The notes below the pieces were generated by a model. The model made no database searches and was not told the DNA's origin. It worked only from the letters and a program-made list of their open reading frames with translations. Both the position numbers and the translations under genes were made by a program. Of a stretch of 5,577 bases of DNA, positions 1 through 5,577 are shown piece after piece. How positions within the stretch are numbered: position 1 is the stretch's first letter; each line of letters opens with the position of its first letter. The stretch comes from Deltaproteobacteria bacterium (GTDB lineage Bacteria > Desulfobacterota > Anaeroferrophillalia > Anaeroferrophillales > Tharpellaceae). Where the stretch lies: positions 1 to 5,577 of the forward strand of contig JAUVDU010000135.1 in the NCBI GenBank assembly GCA_030595135.1, given 5' to 3'.

Positions 1-842
1 GGATATTTGCCTTCGGCAATGTTCTCAAACGTGGGTTCAACCCCATCAACCAGAGAACCCTGAACTTTGTCGGCATTCTGGTCAAGAAAACTGAAACCGA
101 AAATCCCCAGAGAGTTATGGTCAGCTTCAAGTTTCTTGACGATCAGATTATCATTTTCACCGGCTTCAACATAAGCCCCATCTTCGCGGATAGTATGGGC
201 GATCGCTTTAAATCTCTTTTTATCCTTTTTTTTCAGAGCCTTCAACCAGGGAAATGTCTTAGCTCCACCCTGCATGGCCAATTCGACAAATGCATCACGG
301 GTACCGGAAGTCGGAGGCGGCCCTAACACCCGAATCTTGATGGCAGGCAGATCCGGATTTACATCTTTCCAGGTTTTATAAGAGTTCTCAACCAGAGTTT
401 CATCGCCGTTTGGGTTGGGAACCTCCTGAGCCAGGCCTAAGAAAAGATCGCGCCGGGTCAATTTTAAACGGGGTGCCGCTTTGGAGTTGGCAATGACGAT
501 ACCATCATAACCAAGTTTAATCTCCAAAACCTCCTTGATGCCGTTCTTCCGACACTTTTCATACTCAGATTTTTTTATCCGGCGGGAAGCATTGGTAATA
601 TCCGGATGCTGGACACCGATTCCGGCCGCAAAAAGTTTTAAACCACCGCCGGATCCGGTCGACTCAATTTTCGGGGTTCTGTAGTTAGTGCTTTTCCCGA
701 ACTGTTCTGCAACAACCGTCGCAAACGGATAAACCGTCGATGAGCCGACAATTGAAACATAATCCCGGGCTGCAGCCTGACACACCGCTACCGGAAGCAT
801 CATCATAGTTACCAATACCAACATTAACAGTTTTCTTTTCAT
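1..842 (-). CDS. pstS: PstS, periplasmic phosphate-binding protein of the Pst ABC importer (3' end cut off by window edge)
   Basis: PstS captures inorganic phosphate in the periplasm and delivers it to the PstC-PstA channel. Reading the minus strand from ATG at 842-840 gives 280 complete codons with no stop before the window edge. Relatives of this type are roughly 340-350 residues, so the C-terminal part is missing. Residues 1-25 are a Sec signal peptide: basic MKRK, a hydrophobic LLMLVLV core, then an Ala-rich cleavage site near QAAA-RD. Binding-protein motifs follow: IVGSSTVYPF (31-40), the glycine-rich STGSGGGLKLF (61-71), DITNASR (81-87), GYDGIVIAN (111-119) and PTSGTRDAF (177-185). By family analogy, the Ser-Gly-Thr at 179-181 and the GSST loop contact phosphate. 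The start is supported by an ideal GGAGG five bases upstream. The gene lies 45 nt downstream of pstA in the same direction, so it is probably co-transcribed. Finding it after the permease genes is unusual. The identification is firm; only the C-terminus is unseen. Confidence 0.95.
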   Translation of the reverse strand, partial: MKRKLLMLVLVTMMMLPVAVCQAAARDYVSIVGSSTVYPFATVVAEQFGKSTNYRTPKIESTGSGGGLKLFAAGIGVQHPDITNASRRIKKSEYEKCRKNGIKEVLEIKLGYDGIVIANSKAAPRLKLTRRDLFLGLAQEVPNPNGDETLVENSYKTWKDVNPDLPAIKIRVLGPPPTSGTRDAFVELAMQGGAKTFPWLKALKKKDKKRFKAIAHTIREDGAYVEAGENDNLIVKKLEADHNSLGIFGFSFLDQNADKVQGSLVDGVEPTFENIAEGKY

Positions 843-847
843 TTTTT

Positions 848-852
848 CCTCC
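848..852 (-). promoter_or_regulatory. Strong Shine-Dalgarno site of pstS
   Basis: On the minus strand the bases read GGAGG followed by five A residues and then the pstS ATG, which is a near-ideal ribosome binding site. It fixes the pstS start at 842. Neither pstC nor pstA has a comparable site, so pstS is probably translated more efficiently than the permease genes of the same operon. Confidence 0.85.
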
Positions 853-887
853 ATAATATTTTTTTTATTTAGTCTCCAAAAGTGAAA

Positions 888-2159
888 TTACCAACGTCGT
901 TCAAATTTACGACGCAAATAAACAGCGGAAGCGTTCATACAAATCAAAAAAATCAGTAGCACGATTATTGCCGCTGAAGTTTTTTCGGCAAAGGCCCGTT
1001 CCGGGCTGTCGGCCCAGAGGTAGATCTGCACCGGCAAAGCCGTAGCCGGAGAGCTAAAGCTTTTCGGGATATCGACAATAAAAGCGACCATCCCGATCAT
1101 CAAAAGCGGCGCCGTCTCCCCCAAAGCCCGAGCCATCCCGATTATCGTACCGGTCAACATGCCGGGCATGGCTAGCGGCAGAACATGATGAATGACGGCC
1201 TGCATGGGTGATGCGCCGATGCCTAAAGCGGCTTCGCGAATTGATGGCGGAACCGATTTAAGGGCGGCTCGACTACTAATAATAATCGTCGGCAACGTCA
1301 TCAGGGTTAAAACAAGCCCGCCGACCAAAGGTGCCGAACGAGGCATGCCAAAGAGATTGATAAATATCCCCAACCCCAAAAGGCCAAAAATAATCGAAGG
1401 AACGGCTGCCAAATTGTTGATATTGACTTCAATAAAATCGCTCCAACGATTTTTACGAGCAAATTCTTCCAGATAAACTGCGGTGGCCACGCCGATCGGG
1501 AAAGAGAGCAGCAACGTGATCAACAAACTTAAAATTGTACCGCTTAAGGCTCCGAGAATACCGGCAAGTTCGGGATCTCGTGAGTCACCTGAAGTAAAAA
1601 AAGTAAAATTAAATTGCTTGCGGAGACGATCCTCCTTTTCGAGATGTTCAATCCAGGCGAGTTGCTCACGGTTGAAACGCCCATTGGGGTCGCGGCTGAT
1701 AGTTCCCTTCATGAGCATATCGAGATCGTCGGCCGCCGCAAGCCAGAGTTCTTTGGTCGTGCCGATGAGAGATGGATCTTCCATAACTATTTTTCTGATC
1801 TCATAGGGAGCGCCGGCACTAACCAATTTATAGAGTGATTTTTTCTGCCGCCGACCGGTAACTTCGGGAAAAAGAGAGCGGCAGCTTTTTTTAACGATAC
1901 CATGATAATCAGCCCGATCAAGCGTTGCCGATGATAATTCGACCGGATCAAAAAAGACGCTTAATAGAATATGGGTCTGACGAAAAGCCGGCAGCCCTTT
2001 GCCGAGAATATCGGCAAAAAGAATCACCAGAAAGAGCAGGCTGATGACAATCGCGGCAATCCCGCAAATACGAAAGCGTTTTTCCGCCCGGTAACGGCGT
2101 TTCAGCCCGACTTGGACAAGTTCGGCTACAGATCGATTTTCTTTGGGGTGATTTTTCAT
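888..2159 (-). CDS. pstA: PstA, phosphate ABC transporter permease, long form with N-terminal DUF3333-type extension
   Basis: PstA is one of the two inner-membrane subunits forming the phosphate channel. The protein is 423 residues against about 296 for E. coli PstA. The extra length is N-terminal: a basic cytoplasmic stretch (1-30), a membrane segment (about 31-52), then a mostly hydrophilic, probably periplasmic region to about residue 190. This layout matches the DUF3333 extension known from long PstA proteins. The permease core occupies about 195-415 with several membrane segments (about 200-231, 246-270, 275-295, 335-362, 395-415). It carries the ABC-permease EAA loop at 309-328 (EAALGIG...LP), followed by MARALGETAPLL (342-353), the signature region that docks the ATPase. 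The start ATG at 2159 lies 6 nt after the pstC stop. Only a weak GAG is upstream, so translational coupling to pstC is likely. Family assignment is firm; the function of the extension is unknown to me. Confidence 0.96.
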   Translation of the reverse strand: MKNHPKENRSVAELVQVGLKRRYRAEKRFRICGIAAIVISLLFLVILFADILGKGLPAFRQTHILLSVFFDPVELSSATLDRADYHGIVKKSCRSLFPEVTGRRQKKSLYKLVSAGAPYEIRKIVMEDPSLIGTTKELWLAAADDLDMLMKGTISRDPNGRFNREQLAWIEHLEKEDRLRKQFNFTFFTSGDSRDPELAGILGALSGTILSLLITLLLSFPIGVATAVYLEEFARKNRWSDFIEVNINNLAAVPSIIFGLLGLGIFINLFGMPRSAPLVGGLVLTLMTLPTIIISSRAALKSVPPSIREAALGIGASPMQAVIHHVLPLAMPGMLTGTIIGMARALGETAPLLMIGMVAFIVDIPKSFSSPATALPVQIYLWADSPERAFAEKTSAAIIVLLIFLICMNASAVYLRRKFERRW

Positions 2160-2165
2160 ATATTA

Positions 2166-3548
2166 TTACTCGTACTGTTCGCGGTATTTTTTAACGACTT
2201 GCAAAGCAACAATATTCAAAATTAATGTAACCATAAAAAGTAGGAGTCCCAAAGCAAAAGCCGCCAAAGTTTTAGCACTGTCAAATTCCTGATCACCAAC
2301 CAGCAGGGTCACAATCTGAACCGTAACCGTGGTCACCGCCTGAAGCGGGTTGGCGGTCAAATTGGCGCTTAAACCGGCAGCCATAACCACAATCATGGTC
2401 TCCCCGATGGCCCGTGAAACAGCCAAAAGTATACCGCTGACGATACCGGGCAAGGCGGCAGGAATCACAACTCGGCAAATGGTTTCAGAGCGGGTTGCGC
2501 CGAGACCGTAGGAACCATCTCTTAAAGATTGCGGCACTGCCGTAATTACGTCGTCAGAGAGCGAAGAGATAAAAGGAATAATCATAATTCCCATAACTAC
2601 ACCCGCCACCAAAGCACTTTCGGATGAGACATCAAGTCCCAATGCGGCACCAAAATCACGAACCATGGGCGCCACGGTCAAAGCAGCAAAAAAACCGTAG
2701 ACAACAGTTGGTATACCGGCCAGAATTTCGAGCAGAGGTTTAACTATCGTGCGCACTTTGCGGTGCGCATATTCGGACAGGTAGATAGCTGACATTAAAC
2801 CTAAAGGCACCGATACGAGCATGGCGATAAGAGCAATCATCAAGGTACCGGTAAAAACCGGGATTGCGCCAAAAGCACCGGATGAACCCACTTGATCGGC
2901 CCGGATTGCGGTCTGCGGACTCCATTTAAGACCGAAAAGAAAATCACTCAACGGAATTTTCTGGAAAAAACGAAGAGCTTCAAAAAGAATTGAGAGGACA
3001 ATGCCAATGGTCGTAAAAATGGCCACCGTGGAACAGATCAGAAGCAGTACATTTACAACTTTTTCAACCTGGTTGCGAGCCTGCATGCCGGTTTTTATGC
3101 GGACGACGGCTAAAACCATACCGACAATTACCAGTCCCAGCATGACCACGGCCAAAAGTGCGTGGCTGATGGAAATAAGCGAGGAAAAGTGATCGGCAGC
3201 CGCAACAATGCTCTCACCATTCTGCGAAACAATATTACCCAACGCCAGGTTACGAATATCATTAAGCAACAGGCCAAGTTGGTCGGCGGGCAATGCTTGC
3301 AGATGTTCCGGCAATCCGGCAACCACCAAAGCAGTAACTATCTGACCTTCAAATATTAACCAGACCCCATAAATAAAGACCGCTGGCAAACTACACCAAA
3401 GAGCCGTCAAAGCACCATGATAGGCCGGCCTGGAGTGCAACAGCTCAAGACCGCCAGCCAAAACCGCAACTTTTTGTGAGCGCTGTCGACCGAGCCAATA
3501 GCCGATAACCGTCAGAATGATCAAAATAATGGGAAGAAGTGAAGTCAT
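2166..3548 (-). CDS. pstC: PstC, phosphate ABC transporter permease, long form with extra N-terminal membrane domain
   Basis: PstC pairs with PstA to form the phosphate channel in the inner membrane. At 460 residues it is well above the roughly 320 of E. coli PstC. The added N-terminal part (about 1-160) has membrane segments at about 4-20, 45-66 and 125-149, around a hydrophilic loop (about 75-123). This agrees with the DUF3708-type extension that typically accompanies long PstA proteins. The core permease has membrane segments near 164-190, 229-257, 270-296, 310-330, 364-392 and 427-450. Its degenerate EAA loop is DGSYGLG...VIPAALPG (344-368), followed by SRAIGETMIVVMAAG (378-392), typical of PstC. 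The ATG at 3548 is the only reasonable start: an in-frame TAA lies at 3560-3558, just 9 nt upstream. No good Shine-Dalgarno precedes it, only CCGAGC directly before the ATG. It is the first gene of the visible pstC-pstA-pstS operon. Confidence 0.96.
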   Translation of the reverse strand: MTSLLPIILIILTVIGYWLGRQRSQKVAVLAGGLELLHSRPAYHGALTALWCSLPAVFIYGVWLIFEGQIVTALVVAGLPEHLQALPADQLGLLLNDIRNLALGNIVSQNGESIVAAADHFSSLISISHALLAVVMLGLVIVGMVLAVVRIKTGMQARNQVEKVVNVLLLICSTVAIFTTIGIVLSILFEALRFFQKIPLSDFLFGLKWSPQTAIRADQVGSSGAFGAIPVFTGTLMIALIAMLVSVPLGLMSAIYLSEYAHRKVRTIVKPLLEILAGIPTVVYGFFAALTVAPMVRDFGAALGLDVSSESALVAGVVMGIMIIPFISSLSDDVITAVPQSLRDGSYGLGATRSETICRVVIPAALPGIVSGILLAVSRAIGETMIVVMAAGLSANLTANPLQAVTTVTVQIVTLLVGDQEFDSAKTLAAFALGLLLFMVTLILNIVALQVVKKYREQYE

Positions 3549-3601
3549 GCTCGGAACTTAACATCAAAAAATTAAGTTTAGATAAAGATGACTTTGATTT
3601 T

Positions 3602-3662
3602 TTTCAGAAATGGGAGGGGAAAAGGAAAAACATGGCAACAAAGATAAGATGATTTTCTGAAA
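3602..3662. repeat. Pair of 9-bp palindromes (TTTCWGAAA) upstream of pstC
   Basis: TTTCAGAAA occurs at 3602-3610 and TTTCTGAAA at 3654-3662. Each is a perfect palindrome around its central base, and they are reverse complements of each other. Their centres are 52 bp apart, close to five turns of B-DNA, and lie about 58 and 110 bp upstream of the pstC start. That geometry would suit paired operators for a dimeric regulator. However, short AT-rich palindromes arise by chance, so the functional reading is only a hypothesis. A hairpin between the two copies is also possible, with a 43-nt loop, but would be weak. Confidence 0.3.
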
Positions 3663-3693
3663 CGAATGGATGTTTTTTTAACTCTCAGACCAT

Positions 3694-3792
3694 TTATGTT
3701 AATGCTTCAATTCGATCTTTCATACGGTAGCTATCACCTTCAATAAGGTTGGTTTCAGAGTGGTGCAGAAGAAAACCCAGCGCTGCCGGCAT
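3694..3792 (-). pseudogene. C-terminal remnant of an IS21-family IstB-like transposition helper ATPase
   Basis: On the minus strand, the frame ending in TAA at 3696-3694 encodes about 33 residues. They include LLHHSETNLIEGDSYRMKDR just before the stop. This resembles the usual C-terminus of IstB, the AAA+ helper ATPase of IS21-family transposons, whose proteins commonly end in a pattern like LLDRLLHHS-x-x-I-x-G-[DE]-SYR-[LM]-K-[DE]. Intact IstB is about 250 residues. The Walker motifs and everything before this tail are absent, and the frame is closed upstream by a stop at 3885-3883. An ATG at 3792 could start a 32-residue peptide, but it has no ribosome binding site, so this looks like a decayed fragment. 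No IstA transposase or clear IS end is visible nearby. It implies an old IS21 insertion between the TSP3 gene and pstC. The call rests on motif memory, not an alignment, and the fragment is short. Confidence 0.6.
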
Positions 3793-3851
3793 TAGATCCA
3801 CAACCGCAACAAAACTAACTTTATTTAAACAGCAATCTAACGGGGATATGA

Positions 3852-3860
3852 GGGGGGGGG
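3852..3860. repeat. G9 homopolymer tract
   Basis: Nine consecutive G residues on the plus strand, inside a G-rich stretch (3850-3866), stand out in an otherwise AT-rich intergenic region. Such tracts are prone to length changes by slippage and to sequencing error. A one-base change here would alter how minus-strand frames upstream and downstream of the tract connect, which matters when judging how far the IstB-like frame once extended. Confidence 0.7.
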
Positions 3861-3960
3861 AGGCGGAACCTGTAGGATTTAATCAAGTTCATTGGGGTGG
3901 TAGTCCAACTCCCATTTTTAACCGTACCAACAGCCATTCCTTTTTAAGAAATACAGATTT

Positions 3961-5577
3961 TTAAAGAAGAGGGGGAATTCCAGATCCGCCTTTTATCCGC
4001 TTCTTTGGTACAGATACATTTACCACGCCTTTAGACTCGCCATCTTTTCCATCACTGGCAATGAATGTTATTTCATATACCCTGCCATCTCCTGTACCTA
4101 ATCTTTCTGCTCTCAGGCTTGCTGTATCAGTTCCAATACCATACATATCCGGTGTATGGTTTTTGTCCTTTGGGGCATCTTCAGGTTCATTACTTGTGAT
4201 ATTCAGTATTGTAATACCCACTGCATCACCGTCCGGATCAGTGACTCCTTCAACAGTCACATCAACAAATTTATTATTGGGAGGCCAGAGAATTTTTTTG
4301 CTTGGATATGCGCCGGAAATATCAGGTGGAGTATTGAATGTGTGTCCGGATAAACCATACAATGAAAAATGCGCAACATTTGCCCACACATAACCGCCAT
4401 AATTCTCACCATAAAGCTCAACATTATTAGTATTCACACCCAAATCCAAAACCCAGTCTGCGTCAACATTTAATTTTTCCCACATTCCTGTTGTCTGATT
4501 AAAATAGTATAATCCCATGGTAGCTTCATCAATATCATCAGAATCAGTTACATCACCATCTCCATTAGAGTCACAAGAAGATTCTTTATAATATACTTTT
4601 ATCATCGCACCTGTCACATTATGGTCGAATTCATCTATCTCAATCGCAGCATATTGACCTATTGCGTACTCATATTGATTAAGGCCTGTAGCATTTTCCA
4701 ATTTTACCGGTATTGTAGAAGTGTCATAACGCGTTATATCGACTACAGGAATTACATCTGCATCTAAACCAGCTGCTACTATAGTGTCGGTATGTTTTAA
4801 AGTATCAATCTCATCAATAAGAAAGCTCGCAGAACTTCCTCCTGTACTTAAACTTTTTTTGTATTCAATTTGCGCGCGATTTGTATAAATTGATACGATT
4901 TTACCGCGTAGGATATCCAATACCTGAAGGTGATCCTGCGCATAGGGAATTGATAACATCACAATGGTCTGTGTCGGAGTCCACAAGCCATGTCTTACTA
5001 CTATCCTGTTATCATCAGACCGTATCATCTCAGCCAGAACCTCTCCGGTATCCGATAATAAATTTTTAATTAGCATACCGACAGCCTTATCTCCCTCAGG
5101 CCTGCCAACCAAAACAATCCGGGACGCACCGCTATGATCCTGAAGCAATTCTCCTGGGGTCAACACCTTTACTGTTGTATAATCTTTGAGATTTTCGATG
5201 AAAGAAAATGCTTTATCACTAGGATCTGCTACAATAATTAAATCCGAAACATGGGGAAGCTCAGAATCTCGATCCAGATTATCAGGGATGCCATCTCTAT
5301 CAGAGTCTTGATTAAAAGGATCTGTCCCCTGTTCAAGCTCAATTCCATCAGAAACGCCATCTTTATCTGTATCATTTGATGTGGGATCTAATTTATTATC
5401 CACTTCAATACCGTCAGCTACATTATCACCATCAGAATCAGCATTCATAGGATCGGTATTATAAGTTTCCTCTTCCCCATCAGATAGTCCGTCATTGTCG
5501 CTATCAACGGATAGGGGATCTGTCCCCAGATTTTTTTCTTTGCCGTCAAACATAAAATCTCCATCGCTATCAGGATT
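3961..5577 (-). CDS. Large secreted/surface protein with TSP3 calcium-binding repeats and Ig-like C-terminal domain (5' end outside window)
   Basis: The frame is open to the right edge: eight codons (NPDSDGDF) precede the ATG at 5553, and they belong to a repeat, so that ATG is internal. The visible 538 residues are a C-terminal portion. Residues 1-105 are five TSP3 repeats of about 22 residues (DSDxDGxxDGxE...GTDP), which bind calcium in extracellular proteins. Residues about 111-235 (IIVADPSDKAFSF..., RIVLVGRPEGD) resemble the Rossmann-like 'VLVGGP' domain of S-layer-type proteins; this is a tentative likeness. Residues about 310-410 look like a beta domain ending in ANVAHFSLYGLSG, the 'HFSxY' pattern of archaeal and bacterial surface proteins, with an EF-hand-like loop inserted. 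Residues about 417-525 start with ILWPPNNKFVDVTV and contain LRAERLGTGDGRVYEITFIASDG, an Ig-like domain common in deltaproteobacterial exoproteins. No sorting signal or anchor is seen at the C-terminus (GSGIPPLL). The exact role is unknown, perhaps surface structure or adhesion. Hand-counted 60-base lines give 33-40% G+C here against 52-63% in pst. Confidence 0.88.
   Translation of the reverse strand, partial: NPDSDGDFMFDGKEKNLGTDPLSVDSDNDGLSDGEEETYNTDPMNADSDGDNVADGIEVDNKLDPTSNDTDKDGVSDGIELEQGTDPFNQDSDRDGIPDNLDRDSELPHVSDLIIVADPSDKAFSFIENLKDYTTVKVLTPGELLQDHSGASRIVLVGRPEGDKAVGMLIKNLLSDTGEVLAEMIRSDDNRIVVRHGLWTPTQTIVMLSIPYAQDHLQVLDILRGKIVSIYTNRAQIEYKKSLSTGGSSASFLIDEIDTLKHTDTIVAAGLDADVIPVVDITRYDTSTIPVKLENATGLNQYEYAIGQYAAIEIDEFDHNVTGAMIKVYYKESSCDSNGDGDVTDSDDIDEATMGLYYFNQTTGMWEKLNVDADWVLDLGVNTNNVELYGENYGGYVWANVAHFSLYGLSGHTFNTPPDISGAYPSKKILWPPNNKFVDVTVEGVTDPDGDAVGITILNITSNEPEDAPKDKNHTPDMYGIGTDTASLRAERLGTGDGRVYEITFIASDGKDGESKGVVNVSVPKKRIKGGSGIPPLL
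4537..4572 (-). other. EF-hand/dockerin-like calcium-binding loop inside the beta domain
   Basis: This segment encodes a 12-residue loop, DSNGDGDVTDSD, with acidic or polar side chains at positions 1, 3, 5, 7, 9 and 12 and Gly at position 6, fitting the EF-hand/dockerin loop pattern. It interrupts a stretch that would otherwise read as one beta-domain sequence (AMIKVYYKES before it, EATMGLYYFN after it). A Cys just precedes the loop. Calcium binding is inferred from the pattern alone. Confidence 0.6.
5263..5577 (-). repeat. Five thrombospondin type 3 repeats within the surface-protein gene
   Basis: The encoded repeats run at about 22-residue spacing. Their cores are PDSDGDFMFDGKE, VDSDNDGLSDGEEE, ADSDGDNVADGIE, NDTDKDGVSDGIE and QDSDRDGIPDNLD, linked by (G/N/K)-(T/L)-DP turns. 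Asp and Asn at alternating positions are the calcium ligands in this family. The first repeat is cut by the window edge, so the full array is longer. Protein-level similarity exceeds DNA identity, so this is an old array rather than a recent tandem expansion. Confidence 0.9.

Larger units (their letters stand above)
3549..3960. other. Intergenic region upstream of the pst operon (no intact gene)
   Basis: This 412-bp stretch separates the stop of the TSP3-protein gene from the pstC start, both on the minus strand. It should contain the end of one transcript and the promoter of the next. The visible contents are the IstB-like remnant, the G9 tract and two TTTCWGAAA palindromes, listed separately. 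Reading toward pstC, the last 150 bases are AT-rich and could hold a promoter, but I found no -35/-10 pair good enough to call. I also found no clear Pho-box direct repeat and no hairpin followed by a T-run after the TSP3 stop. A minus-strand reading of about 38 codons (ATG 3934, ending in TAA at about 3824) has no recognisable product and I do not call it a gene. Confidence 0.6.

Noticed and set aside
1192..1838. Several plus-strand open frames of 74-107 codons opposite pstA
   Set aside because: They are antisense shadows of the clearly conserved pstA coding sequence, with no independent protein features.
2293..3322. Short same-strand open frames inside pstC in other reading frames
   Set aside because: They overlap the conserved PstC permease core or its extension entirely, and their translations show only out-of-frame composition.
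3549..3720. Possible Pho box or sigma-70 promoter for pstC
   Set aside because: The best minus-strand candidate (CTGAAAAAAATCAAAGTCAT around 3587-3607) lacks the paired CTGTCAT-like 11-bp direct repeat. No -35/-10 pair with proper spacing stood out, so no site was called.
3752..3759. Third TTTCAGA-like site near the IstB remnant
   Set aside because: TTTCAGAG is not palindromic and lies inside the IstB-like coding frame, so it was not counted with the two palindromes.
3886..3960. Terminator after the surface-protein gene
   Set aside because: The only candidate stem, around 3896-3914, is short with mismatches and has no following T-run on the minus strand.
3749..3964. Plus-strand open frame of 71 codons in the intergenic region
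   Set aside because: It has no recognisable domain or good ribosome binding site, runs opposite to all real genes, and overlaps the more convincing minus-strand IstB-like frame and the end of the surface-protein gene.
5530..5553. ATG at 5553 as the start of the surface-protein gene
   Set aside because: The frame stays open upstream to the window edge, and the eight preceding codons (NPDSDGDF) complete a TSP3 repeat. No signal peptide follows this Met, so it is internal.

Overview
The window is from a bacterial chromosome, most likely a Gram-negative proteobacterium or Desulfobacterota-like organism. That placement is an inference from two things: the long-form PstC/PstA permeases with N-terminal extensions, and a large extracellular thrombospondin-type-3 (TSP3) protein. 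No rRNA or other strong taxonomic marker is present. All real genes lie on the minus strand, so the window reads right to left.

Region 1 (5577 to 3961) is the 3' part of a gene for a large secreted or surface protein. It has five acidic calcium-binding TSP3 repeats, a middle domain resembling those of archaeal/bacterial S-layer-type proteins, a beta-rich domain interrupted by an EF-hand/dockerin-like loop, and a C-terminal Ig-like 'LWPPN' domain. The gene is visibly AT-richer than the transporter genes. Its true start lies outside the window.

Region 2 (3960 to 3549) is about 412 bases without an intact gene. On the minus strand it holds what looks like the C-terminal coding remnant of an IS21-family IstB helper ATPase. 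It also has a G9 homopolymer and two identical-type 9-bp palindromes (TTTCWGAAA) 52 bp apart, just upstream of pstC. I found no convincing terminator and no classical Pho box.

Region 3 (3548 to 1) is a high-affinity phosphate (Pst) ABC importer operon in the order pstC - pstA - pstS. pstC and pstA are 6 nt apart. pstS follows after a 45-nt gap, has a strong ribosome binding site and runs off the left edge. PstC and PstA form the inner-membrane channel and PstS is the periplasmic phosphate-binding protein. The ATPase PstB and the regulator PhoU are not in the window and may lie further downstream. Having the binding-protein gene last rather than first is the main oddity of the operon.

I see no clearly new system here. 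The most noteworthy points are the unannotated IstB remnant in the pst upstream region, the pstS-last gene order with uneven ribosome binding sites, and the mosaic architecture of the TSP3 protein.
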